Assembly (NCBI GenBank): GCA_036898135.1
Contig: CM072515.1
Coordinates: 47,817,969-47,881,968 of the forward strand
DNA: 64,000 nucleotides
Reading direction: 5' to 3'
Origin: Oncomelania hupensis
Lineage: Eukaryota; Mollusca; Gastropoda; Littorinimorpha; Pomatiopsidae
Shown here: positions 56,428 to 64,000 of the stretch, piece by piece
How positions within the stretch are numbered: position 1 is the first letter of the stretch
Layout: every line of letters begins with the position of its first letter
Position numbers and translations under genes: made by a program
The notes under the pieces: generated by a model
Database searches by the model: none
Seen by the model: only the letters and a program-made list of their open reading frames with translations
Told to the model about the DNA's origin: nothing

Positions 56428-57063
56428 TGTTACGTTGAAACGCGAACGAAAGTATGTCGGAAGCGTGTACGATAGATCTAATCGTTTCGATTTGCAAAGT
56501 ATTCAATAATAGAGTTTATTTATCTTTGATTTGAGTTTGCATTGTTGTTAGGAAAGGCTTTGTATAACGTTGATAATTTCCGTTAGTCGATATTGTTGTA
56601 GAATCTTCTGGATCGGCTTGTTTACTATCGATCGAAGATTCGGAATAATTGTAGAAATTTGAAGGAACGATCCGGAAGGAGAAGAAATGTGTAATGACGT
56701 AAGTCAGTGATGACGATCTTTTATTCGATTGGTGGCAGTGCGTCATTTCTACGGTATTCGAAATCTTTCCGGAAAAGAGAGAGGTTATTTAATCGTGTGC
56801 CGAGATTGTTGGAAAAAAAAAAGTTGTTGATAGTGATTTGGAAAGTTGCTGTGAAAGTTGTTGAGTTGAATTGAGAATTGTATGCAGTTGTTGGTGTGTG
56901 CTGAATAAAAGTGGAAAACTTCATGCGTCGACTTTGTGACTTGTATGCAGATTTGAGCGGGTTGCGTGAATAAACGAATCTGAGTTACACCCTATCAGGA
57001 ATTCAAGCATCGGGGCTGAATCAGATACTGATAGAAAACACCAACATCAAACTGAGTGTAACA
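56428..57063 (+). repeat. element 1, 3' LTR
   Basis: 636 bp, one visible difference from the 5' LTR. Target duplication cagac follows. Confidence 0.93.
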
Positions 57064-57068
57064 CAGAC

Positions 57069-57442
57069 AATGGGTCCCGAGAGGAAGTCCTCTCCAGGAT
57101 CGCACAAACAAGGTTGCAGCCCATTTGGAAAGACAGGACCCTCAGTCTACATTCCAAGGTGAGACTGCTGTGCTCCCTTATCATCTCATTCTTCCTATAC
57201 GCTTGTGAAACATGGACCCTCACAGCAGATCTACAACGAAGACTACAAAGCATGGAGATGAGGTGCTACATCAGCACATCACCAACGACAAAGTCCGACA
57301 GACCATCACACAAGCCATTGGACAACACGATGACCTGCCCACAGTGGTGAAGAAACAGAATCTCTGATGGTATGGCCACGTCACCAGAGCATCAGGCCTT
57401 GCAAAGACCGTCATAGGCAAGAAGGCAAAAGAAGAGGGAGAC
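57069..57442 (+). pseudogene. APE-type LINE RT fragment, part 2 (thumb and C-terminus)
   Basis: Continues the frame left at 43558: NGSREEVLSRIAQT, IWKDRTLSLHSKVRLLCSLI, LYACETWTLTADLQRR, MEMRCY. Then a shift and a degraded region corresponding to the WYGHV block (tggtatggccacgtcacc). Interrupted at 57442 by element 4; a few more codons resume at 60714-60741 (agacagaaaaagaggaggga). Confidence 0.85.
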
Positions 57443-57588
57443 TGTTATGTATTAGTCTAAGGAAGACAATTCGTTTATTGTTAGAGTTAAGCCCTTGCTT
57501 GAGGAGGAATAAAACATGGCTGACGTTCACAACTAGTTATGCTGTGTCTGACTGTTTATGGAATATATGCAGCAATCAGGACACAACA
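57443..57588 (+). repeat. element 4, 5' LTR (146 bp)
   Basis: TGTTATGTATTAG...GACACAACA with AATAAA at about 57510. Very short for an LTR. Confidence 0.92.
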
Positions 57589-57602
57589 AATTGGCGACGA
57601 GG

Positions 57603-58715
57603 ATGACAAAAAACCCATATTCTTCAAGCCAAGGTCACTACCTTATGCCATGAGGTCAAAGGTTGAAGCAGAATTAAGACGGCTTGAGGAGGAAGGCATC
57701 GTGGAGCCAGTGAGGATGTCAGACTGGGCAGCGCCCATTGTCCCGGTCCTGAAGCCTAACGGAGAAGTCAGGATTTGTGGAGACTACAAGGTCACTGTTA
57801 ACAAAGCCTCCAAGCTTGAACAGTATCCCATACCAACACTGGATGATTTGATTGCACAGTTGGGGAAAGGGTCGGTGTTTCACAAGCTTGATTTGTCTCA
57901 TGCATACTCTCAGATTGAGCTTGAGAAAGAGAGTCGGAAGTACGTGACGATCAACACGCACAAGGGATTGTACACGTACACCAGGCTTCCGTATGGGGTA
58001 TCTTCAGCACCTGCCCAGTTCCAGCGAGTCATGGAGACACTGCTGCAAGGTGTCCCATGCACTGTTGTGTACTTTGATGACATCCTAGTGACAGGTGACA
58101 CTGAGGAAGAGTCATACCAGCACTTGGAGGAGGTGTTGGATCGGCTGGACAGAGCTGGGGCACGGCTGAAGAAAGAAAAGTGCATTTTTGGTGCACAAGA
58201 GGTGGTCTTCCTTGGACACAAGATCAGCAAACTGGGGATCAGGCCATTGAACGAAAAGGTTCAGGCTCTGGTGCAGGCAAAACCACCACAGAATGTTCAG
58301 CAGCTGAAAGCCTACCTGGGCTTGCTGAACTACTACGGCAGATTCTTGAAAAACCTGTCAGGAGAGCTGCATCCTTTGCACAAGTTGCTGAGGAAGGGAG
58401 TGAAGTGGAGTTGGGGTCAAGAACAGCAGGAGTGCTTTGAAAAGACCAAAAAGATGATTTTGTCGGCGAAAGTCTTGGTGCATTATGACCCCAACAGACA
58501 GATCGTGTTGCATGTGGATGCATCCCAGTATGGGCTGGGGGCTCTGTGATGTCTCACATCATGGATGATGGGTCAGAGCATCCAGTCGGATTTGTCTCCA
58601 GAACCCTCAACGCAGCTGAGAAAAACTACTCCCAGCTGGACAAGGAAGGCGCAGCTGTGATCTTTGGGCTAAAAAAGTTTCACAAATATTTGTTTCGGGA
58701 GGAGGTTTTCTATTG
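57603..58715 (+). pseudogene. element 4 reverse transcriptase and first part of RNase H
   Basis: RT motifs in order: EAELRRLEEEGIVEPV, WAAPIVPVLKPNGEVRICGD, FHKLDLSHAYSQIEL (first Asp), RLPYGVSSAPAQFQRVM and the catalytic VYFDDILVTG (about 58070); then FLGHKIS and the connection LKAYLGLLNYYGRFL. RNase H starts with VLHVDASQYGLGA (58507). A one-base change near 58545 shifts the frame, and a compensating change near 58712 restores it, leaving about 55 codons out of frame. No stops besides that, so the disablement is slight and could be a sequence error. Synthesises element cDNA. Confidence 0.9.
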
Positions 58716-60391
58716 TGACGGATCACAAACCACTGCTATCGCTCTTCAGCGAGCAGAAGCAAATTCCAACAATTGCTTCACCCAGGATCCAAAGATGGGC
58801 TGTCATACTCAGAGCGTACGAGTATACTATGGAGTATCGGCCAGGCAAAGATCACATAAACGCTGACTGTTTCTCACGCCTGCCCTTGCCGGAGACAGAA
58901 GCGGTGGAGCCTGAAGACAGGGTCCTGTTGATTGCAGAGCTGGAAGAGTGTTCCTTTCTGTCAGCCAAACAGATCGCGGAATGGACACGGCGCGATCCAG
59001 TGCTGTCCCGTGTCCACAGTTACCTCCTGAGAGGTTGGCCAGCTGATGAAGCTAGCAGAGAACTGAATCCATACAGAATTCGGAGGTCAGAGTTAAGCGT
59101 ACAGGATGGGTGTGTCCTGTGGGGTGCTCGTGTTGTCGTTCCACAAAAGGGTCGGAACAAGGTGATGCAACAGTTGCATGCAACTCATCCTGGGATCGGC
59201 AGGATGAAAGGACTGGCTCGGAGCTATGTGTGGTGGCCGGGGATGGATTCGGAGTTGGAACAGATGGTTCGGAGCTGCTCCGAGTGTCAGGAATATCAGA
59301 ATCTACCGGCTGTGGCACCACTCCACCCGTGGGAGTTTCCGGATGGACCATGGAAACGGGTCCATATTGATTTTGCAAGCCTAGTGCAAGGGGAAATGCT
59401 CCTCATTGTTGTGGATGCCTTCTCAAAGTGGGTTGAGGTCGCTATCATGAGGAAAACAACGTCAGCAGCGACCATTTTGAGGCTGAGAGAGATTTTTGCA
59501 CGGCAGGGCTTGCCCGACATTCTGGTTTCTGACAATGGAACCAATTTTACGTCGGAGGAGTTTGAAAGTTTCCTTAAAGGAAATGGGATTGTCCATGTAA
59601 AGACTGCGCCATACCACCCGTCTAGCAACGGATTGGCTGAAAGGACGGTTCAGTCAGTGAAGAAAGGAATTGCCAAGACACCAGGCAGCTGTCTGGATGA
59701 AAAGCTGCACAAGTATCTATTGGGGTACAGAGTTACCCCGCACGCTACCACAGGAAAGAGTCCTTCTGAGCTACTAAATCAAAGGAGGTTGAAGACTCTG
59801 CTGGATTTGTTGCATCCAGACCTCCAGGGAAAGGTCCAGAGACAGCAAACCCAGATGAAAGTCCGTCATGATGACAGAGCAAAAGAGCGGGCGTTCGCAG
59901 TCGGAGAGTCTGTCAGCGTGAAGAATTTTGGGGTTGGACCAAGATGGCTTCCTGGAGTTATTGTGCACATGTTTGGTTCAGTGAACTTTGAGGTAGAGTT
60001 GTCAGATGGGCGTTTGGTTCGGCGTCACGTCGATCACGTGCAGAAGCGCCAGGCGGGTCAAGCGGTTGCAGCACCAGAGTCTGAAGACCAAGTGGGGACA
60101 CCTAGAAGCGGTTTGAGACAACAGGAACAGGAACTTCAAGAATATCCAGCCGGGTCACACACTGGAGTTGATGGTAGTTCTAGCAGAGTTGGAACTCCAG
60201 CAATTGCGAACTCTGAGGATACCAAACAAGTCCCTGAGCCTGTAGATCAGCCCAGAACAAGCCAGACCCCGCTGATTGACAGAGCCGCAGTAGGTCAAGC
60301 ACTAGAAGCTAGGAGATCATGCAGAGACAGACATCCTCCTGCATACCTAGCAGACTTTGCACTGAACATCGAAGATTTCCCACTGGACTAA
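58715..60391 (+). CDS. element 4 RNase H end and integrase
   Basis: Opens with TDHKPLLSLF and HINADCFSRLP (RNase H). Then the integrase zinc domain (HATHPGIGRMKGLARSYVWW, CSECQEYQN), catalytic core VHIDFA, VSDNGTNFTSEEF and SSNGLAERTVQSVK (complete D, D, E), and the C-terminal GVGPRWLPGVIV and VRRHVDHVQKR. This sequence type matches Mag/K02A2.6-like elements. The frame is intact to the stop at 60391. Confidence 0.9.
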   Translation: MTDHKPLLSLFSEQKQIPTIASPRIQRWAVILRAYEYTMEYRPGKDHINADCFSRLPLPETEAVEPEDRVLLIAELEECSFLSAKQIAEWTRRDPVLSRVHSYLLRGWPADEASRELNPYRIRRSELSVQDGCVLWGARVVVPQKGRNKVMQQLHATHPGIGRMKGLARSYVWWPGMDSELEQMVRSCSECQEYQNLPAVAPLHPWEFPDGPWKRVHIDFASLVQGEMLLIVVDAFSKWVEVAIMRKTTSAATILRLREIFARQGLPDILVSDNGTNFTSEEFESFLKGNGIVHVKTAPYHPSSNGLAERTVQSVKKGIAKTPGSCLDEKLHKYLLGYRVTPHATTGKSPSELLNQRRLKTLLDLLHPDLQGKVQRQQTQMKVRHDDRAKERAFAVGESVSVKNFGVGPRWLPGVIVHMFGSVNFEVELSDGRLVRRHVDHVQKRQAGQAVAAPESEDQVGTPRSGLRQQEQELQEYPAGSHTGVDGSSSRVGTPAIANSEDTKQVPEPVDQPRTSQTPLIDRAAVGQALEARRSCRDRHPPAYLADFALNIEDFPLD

Positions 60392-60562
60392 CTAACATAA
60401 AGTGCCTCACACACGGCCACATTTCGCATCAGGCATTTATACTCACATATACACATGTTGAATTTAATTTTGATTAAATGTGTTCAAGAACCAAAGAGTT
60501 TTTGATGTTAACGTTTTTGGAATTTTGTTATCAAAGTGTAATTCCATCTAAGTAAAAGGGAG

Positions 60563-60708
60563 TGTTATGTATTAGTCTAAGGAAGACAATTCGTTTATTG
60601 TTAGAGTTACGCCCTTGCTTGAGGAGGAATAAAACATGGCTGACGTTCACAACTAGTTATGCTGTGTCTGACTGTTTATGGAATATATGCAGCAATCAGG
60701 ACACAACA
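60563..60708 (+). repeat. element 4, 3' LTR (146 bp)
   Basis: One visible difference from the 5' LTR (57489 a versus 60609 c). Followed by gagac. Confidence 0.92.
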
Positions 60709-60741
60709 GAGACAGAAAAAGAGGAGGGAGGACAATGATTT

Positions 60742-60889
60742 GTTCAGTTTGGGGTTTCATCCTGTTGAGAATTATTTTCAGGAGGACCTTGCTGGGATGG
60801 CTGATGAGGCTGATGGTGCGGTAATTTTCACACTCCTGAAAATTACATTTTTTGGTAATAGTAATGACAAGCGACTGCGTTTATGGTGT
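60742..60889. other. short spacer between opposed LINE fragments
   Basis: About 150 bp with no match to either LINE part. Marks the junction between the plus-strand 3' part and the minus-strand 5' part. Confidence 0.4.
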
Positions 60890-62640
60890 AGGCCACTCCC
60901 CACTCTGCCAAATCTTGTTACAGATAATGGTGAGGGCGTCAATCGTCGATTCTCCTCCTGCTTGAAGCAGTTCCGCGGGTATGTTGTCCACTCCCGCTGA
61001 CTTCCCTTTCTTCAGCGATTGCACTGCTGCCTCAACTTCTTCTCGGAGAATTGGGAGGATTTCTTCTTCTTCTCTGTTCTGGGGACATGCTAGAACTGAT
61101 GGGTCTCCGTTTGGTGTGTGGTGGTAAAGGTCAGAGCAGTACTCTGTCCATCTATCCAAGACTTCTTGTTCTTCTGTAAGGCATATGCTAAACTTCCTTT
61201 GGATCATGGAGACCTTGGGCTGTTTAACACTTGTCAGCCGCGTCACAGTCTGGTAGGCCTTCTTGCTGTTGTTCTTGTTCAGACTGTTCTCTATTTCCTG
61301 GCATTGATCTTCTATCGAGTTCTCCTTTGCTGTGCGCATGCCTTTTCTGATGACAATGCTGATTTTTCGGTAAACATCAGCTCCCGGCTTGTGAGGTGTT
61401 CTTTTTCTTTTTCACCTCTCTTCGTTTATCACACAGATCCAAAAGTTCAGGTGTGATCCACGGTTTCTTCTTTGGCTTGCCAAGGATCTCAGTGGCGGCA
61501 TCTGTCATGGCTGAGTTGAAGGTGCATGGTGGTCATGGTATTGACATCTACTTCACCAGCTCCCAAAATGAGCAGTGGTGCAAATTTCCCTCCAATTGTG
61601 GCTTGATATAATTCTGCCACTTCCGGGTCTTGCAGTTTGTCCAGGTCGAACTTCAGTCTAGTGCACTTTGCTGTGTTTATTCTCTTCAAATGGAGCCGGA
61701 AAGACATCATCACGAGATCGTGGTCACTTCCGATGTCTGCTCCTGGAAAAGTGCATGTTCTGCCAAAGTTGATGCTTGATCTGAAGCTTTTCTTGCCCAT
61801 GATGTAGTCGATCTGGTTGTGGTGCTCCCCGCTGGGACAGTGCCATGTCCATCGTCTGGATTTTTAGTGGAGACCAAGAGTGTTTGCCAGTATTAGATTG
61901 TTGTATCTGGCAAACTCCAAGAGTCGTAGACCCCTGTTATTTGTCTCGTTGTTGCAGTGGGGTCCACATGTGTCTCCCCAGTTGTGGTGCGCATCGTGGC
62001 CAACCTTGGCATTCCAGTCGCCTTCCACTATGACTATGTCCTTCTTCGGCACTTGGTCAAGGATAGCCTGTAGATTTTCATAAAAATCGCCACTTCGCTG
62101 TCGTCATAGTCTGATGTTGGGGCATAGGCCTGGATGATGGTGATGTTAAAAGGGGCTGCTCTCAGACGGATGGTAACGAGTCTACTGGAGACTGGGCGGC
62201 AACCCATGAATGTTTTTGTGGACCAAGAATCCAACGCCGTGTTCGTACCTGTCATCTCTCCCGCTGAAATAAAGCTTGTGGCCTTTGTCGGTCGTTGCTC
62301 CACCTAAGCCTTTCCATCGCAGTTCGCTGATACCTAAAACGTTCCATCGATAGTGGTCCAGCTCGTGGGTCAGTTCTTCTAATTTTCCTTCCGCAGGTAC
62401 GGTCCTGACGTTCTAGGTTCTTATGACGATGTTGTTTTCTTTTGCGGATATTACTTAGTTGTCCATCAGTAGCCCACTTATTACCTCCGTCCTGGAGGCC
62501 AACGGAAGGCGCGGTCCTTGGTGACCCGGGCGACGACCGATCCGGTATGGATTGAATGGTTCTATTCATTATGCAGTGTGTCTTGGGCAAGAAAGACCTG
62601 GCAGGGCCCAATCTTGTTAATATTGCAAATTAAAATATAA
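60890..62640 (-). pseudogene. APE-type LINE, endonuclease and start of RT
   Basis: Minus-strand endonuclease motifs: HEHGVGFLVHK-like block (about 62230), AYAPTSDYDDSE (about 62120), VEGDWNAKVGHDA (about 62015), NQIDYIMG (about 61810), GSDHDLVMM (about 61720). A linker ends in KKGKSAGVDNIPAELLQAGG and CNKIWQSGEWPTP (about 60895), where the RT proper should begin but is missing. Stops and shifts occur at several points. Same family as 7975-9230 and 43296-57442; it supplies exactly the 5' part those copies lack. Confidence 0.83.
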
Positions 62641-62814
62641 AACACAGAAAAAACTGTTATAATACTTATATAAATACTATGACAGCAAATGATTACCCAG
62701 TAATATTCCAGAGCACTAGAATCATGCATGGATAGGAAATAATTGCAAATACATTTTTAGAATGAATGAACATTGAAGTGTAACGTCTATACCCACCATT
62801 GGGTTATGCATAGG
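62640..62814. other. AT-rich spacer between LINE fragments
   Basis: No feature seen. The right end may already be LINE 5' sequence. Confidence 0.4.
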
Positions 62815-63920
62815 CCTCAGGATAATGTTGTTAGATCAACATCAGTCACCCAGGAATTAACATCTGACCATTTCTGTGTCGTGCGCGAACTAAGCGTCGC
62901 AGCCCCCCCCCCCCCCTCCTCCCTCCATGTTCAGGGAGGCTCGCAGCCTGCGTACCATGGATAGGGATGCTTTCAAGCAAGAGCTTACCGCTAAAGTGAC
63001 CCCAGAACTGTGCCCCACTGTGGATCAGCTGAATAGCACACTTCATGCGGTGTTTGATCGGCACGCTCCCGTGGCCCAGAAAAAGGTCAAGGCAACACGC
63101 TCAGCACCCTGGTACGAGTCTATTAAGGACGAGCTCTCCGAGGCGAAGAAACACCGACGCAAATCTCAGAAAAAGTGGCTCAAATCGGGTTTAGAAGTCA
63201 GCAAGCAGATTTTCACCGCTGCAAAAAAACGGGTCACTAAAATAGTCCAGACTACCAAAACCCGGTACTTTAGCGACAGAATTAGCAGCAGCGAAACTTG
63301 TAAACAGTTGTTCGGCATTTGCAATCAGCTAAGGGGTAAGAGCAATGCAACATCACTCCCATCCACGCATCCACCATGTCAGCTCCCAGATGTATTTTGT
63401 AATTATTTCACACAGAAAGTGGCTGACATAAGGGCCGCTCTTGATAGCCATGAGATCCCACTCATTAACCCATTCTCACCTTCCCTCACTACCGCAAAGA
63501 TGGAAGTTTTTCAACCAATAACAGAGCAAGAAGTCAAGAAAGTCATCTTAAGCTCAAAACCAACATCTTGCTCTCTTGACCCCATTCCTACCCCCATGTT
63601 GATAGAGAATCTTGACCCTCTACTCCCGACCATTACCCACATTATCAACGAGAGTCTGTCCTCTGGTGTTGTTCCGTCTGTGCTCAAAGCGGCTGTCATC
63701 AAACCCCTCCTTAAAAAGCCAAGAACTATAGACCTGTTTCAAACCTCTCCTTCCTGTCCAAAGTCATTGAAAAAATTGTTCTCAAACAACTGTTTGCCTA
63801 CCTAAATGATAACACTTTACTTTGCCCCAACCAGTCTGCCTACCGACCCTTCCACAGCACTGAAACAGCCCTCCTAAAGGTAACCAATGATCTGTTGCTT
63901 GCCTTAGATAATGGCATAGA
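62815..63920 (+). pseudogene. CR1/L2-like LINE fragment, endonuclease end to early RT
   Basis: TSDHFCVVRELSVAAP (endonuclease end) leads into a poly-C run (about 62901-62916) that shifts the frame. A 292-codon frame (62927-63805) follows: MDRDAFKQELTAKVTPELCP, KVKATRSAPWYESIKDELSE, TSCSLDPIPTPMLIENLDPL and VLKAAVIKPLLKKP. A shift near 63722 then gives the NYRPVSN-like RT block and QSAYRPFHSTETALLKVTND. Similarity ends near 63920, so the rest of RT is absent. Related to, but not the same copy as, 10920-14235. Confidence 0.85.
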
Positions 63921-64000
63921 CCAGGAATATATAGACCGCGCAGTGACGCCATTTATGTGATGACGCGTCAAGAGTTATGCGACTTGATTGTAACATGTGT

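Larger units (their letters stand above)
43559..57063 (+). mobile_element. LTR retrotransposon element 1 (Gmr1-type, defective, carries element 2)
   Basis: 636-bp LTRs (43559-44194 and 56428-57063), 5-bp target duplication cagac (43554-43558 and 57064-57068), PBS starting tgggggtcaagcc (44198), polypurine tract gagtggggggtta just before 56428. Without the inserted element 2 (46973-54876) the internal part codes gag, protease, integrase and a stub of RT. The RT fingers and palm are missing. The LTRs differ at one visible position (43650 versus 56519), so insertion is recent. It lies within a LINE copy. Confidence 0.93.
57443..60708 (+). mobile_element. LTR retrotransposon element 4 (Mag-like, gag-less)
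   Basis: 3.27 kb. LTRs of only 146 bp (57443-57588 and 60563-60708) differ at one visible base. Target duplication gagac (57438-57442 and 60709-60713). PBS tggcgacgaggatg (57592-57605) fits tRNA-Ser(GCT). The RT frame follows the PBS directly; leader, gag and protease are gone. The domain order RT-RNase H-integrase is the standard Ty3/gypsy one, unlike elements 1-3. Polypurine tract aagtaaaagggag before 60563. Inserted in the same LINE copy that hosts element 1. Confidence 0.92.

Noticed and set aside
60714..62640. Twin-priming (5' inversion) of one LINE copy
   Set aside because: In twin priming the inverted 5' part would lie upstream of the sense 3' part; here it lies downstream.

Overview
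The window looks like a repeat-dense piece of a metazoan nuclear genome, most probably from a mollusc (the phylum is inferred). It has long AT-rich non-coding stretches, many microsatellites, several tRNA-type SINE families, APE-type LINE fragments and Ty3/gypsy-class LTR retrotransposons. I see no bacterial operons, CRISPR arrays or rRNA genes. The only host gene I can recognise is a + strand ganglioside GM2 activator-like (ML-fold lipid-binding) gene. Three exons are visible (30066-30147, 32343-32532, 33806-33898). Its 5' part falls in or beyond a 500-N assembly gap (29566-30065).

Layout. 1-29.5 kb is non-coding sequence with dispersed repeats. These include a short inverted-end repeat family with copies near 0.35, 5.4, 31.3 and 33.1 kb, a SINE with a 5S-rRNA-like segment (6.3-6.6 kb), a broken minus-strand LINE (8-9.2 kb), a composite hairpin/minisatellite element (9.3-10.5 kb), a broken CR1/L2-like LINE (10.9-14.3 kb) and a cluster of SINEs (24.9-27.6 kb). 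29.5-34.3 kb is the GM2A-like gene. A 500-bp DNA element with perfect 32-bp terminal inverted repeats follows it (34482-34981), then a degraded SWIM-zinc-finger-like coding remnant (about 35.6-36.0 kb).

36.6-60.7 kb is a nest of four structurally complete LTR retrotransposons, each with near-identical LTRs and a perfect 5-bp target duplication: element 3 (36588-43031, minus), element 1 (43559-57063, plus), element 2 (46973-54876, plus, inside element 1) and element 4 (57443-60708, plus). They sit in older LINE fragments whose reading resumes across the insertions. Elements 1, 2 and 3 encode gag and protease followed directly by integrase. In element 3 (and as a remnant in element 1) reverse transcriptase lies downstream of integrase, which is the Gmr1-type order. 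All three lack the reverse-transcriptase palm. Element 4 has the usual RT-RNase H-integrase order but lacks gag and protease. None can be autonomous as read, yet the LTR pairs are almost identical, so recent mobilisation in trans is the likely explanation. Element 1 also carries a dense heat-shock-element-like array in its leader. The window ends with two more LINE fragments (60.9-62.6 kb minus, 62.8-63.9 kb plus).

All comparisons were made by eye. Family names rest on motifs, not on database searches.
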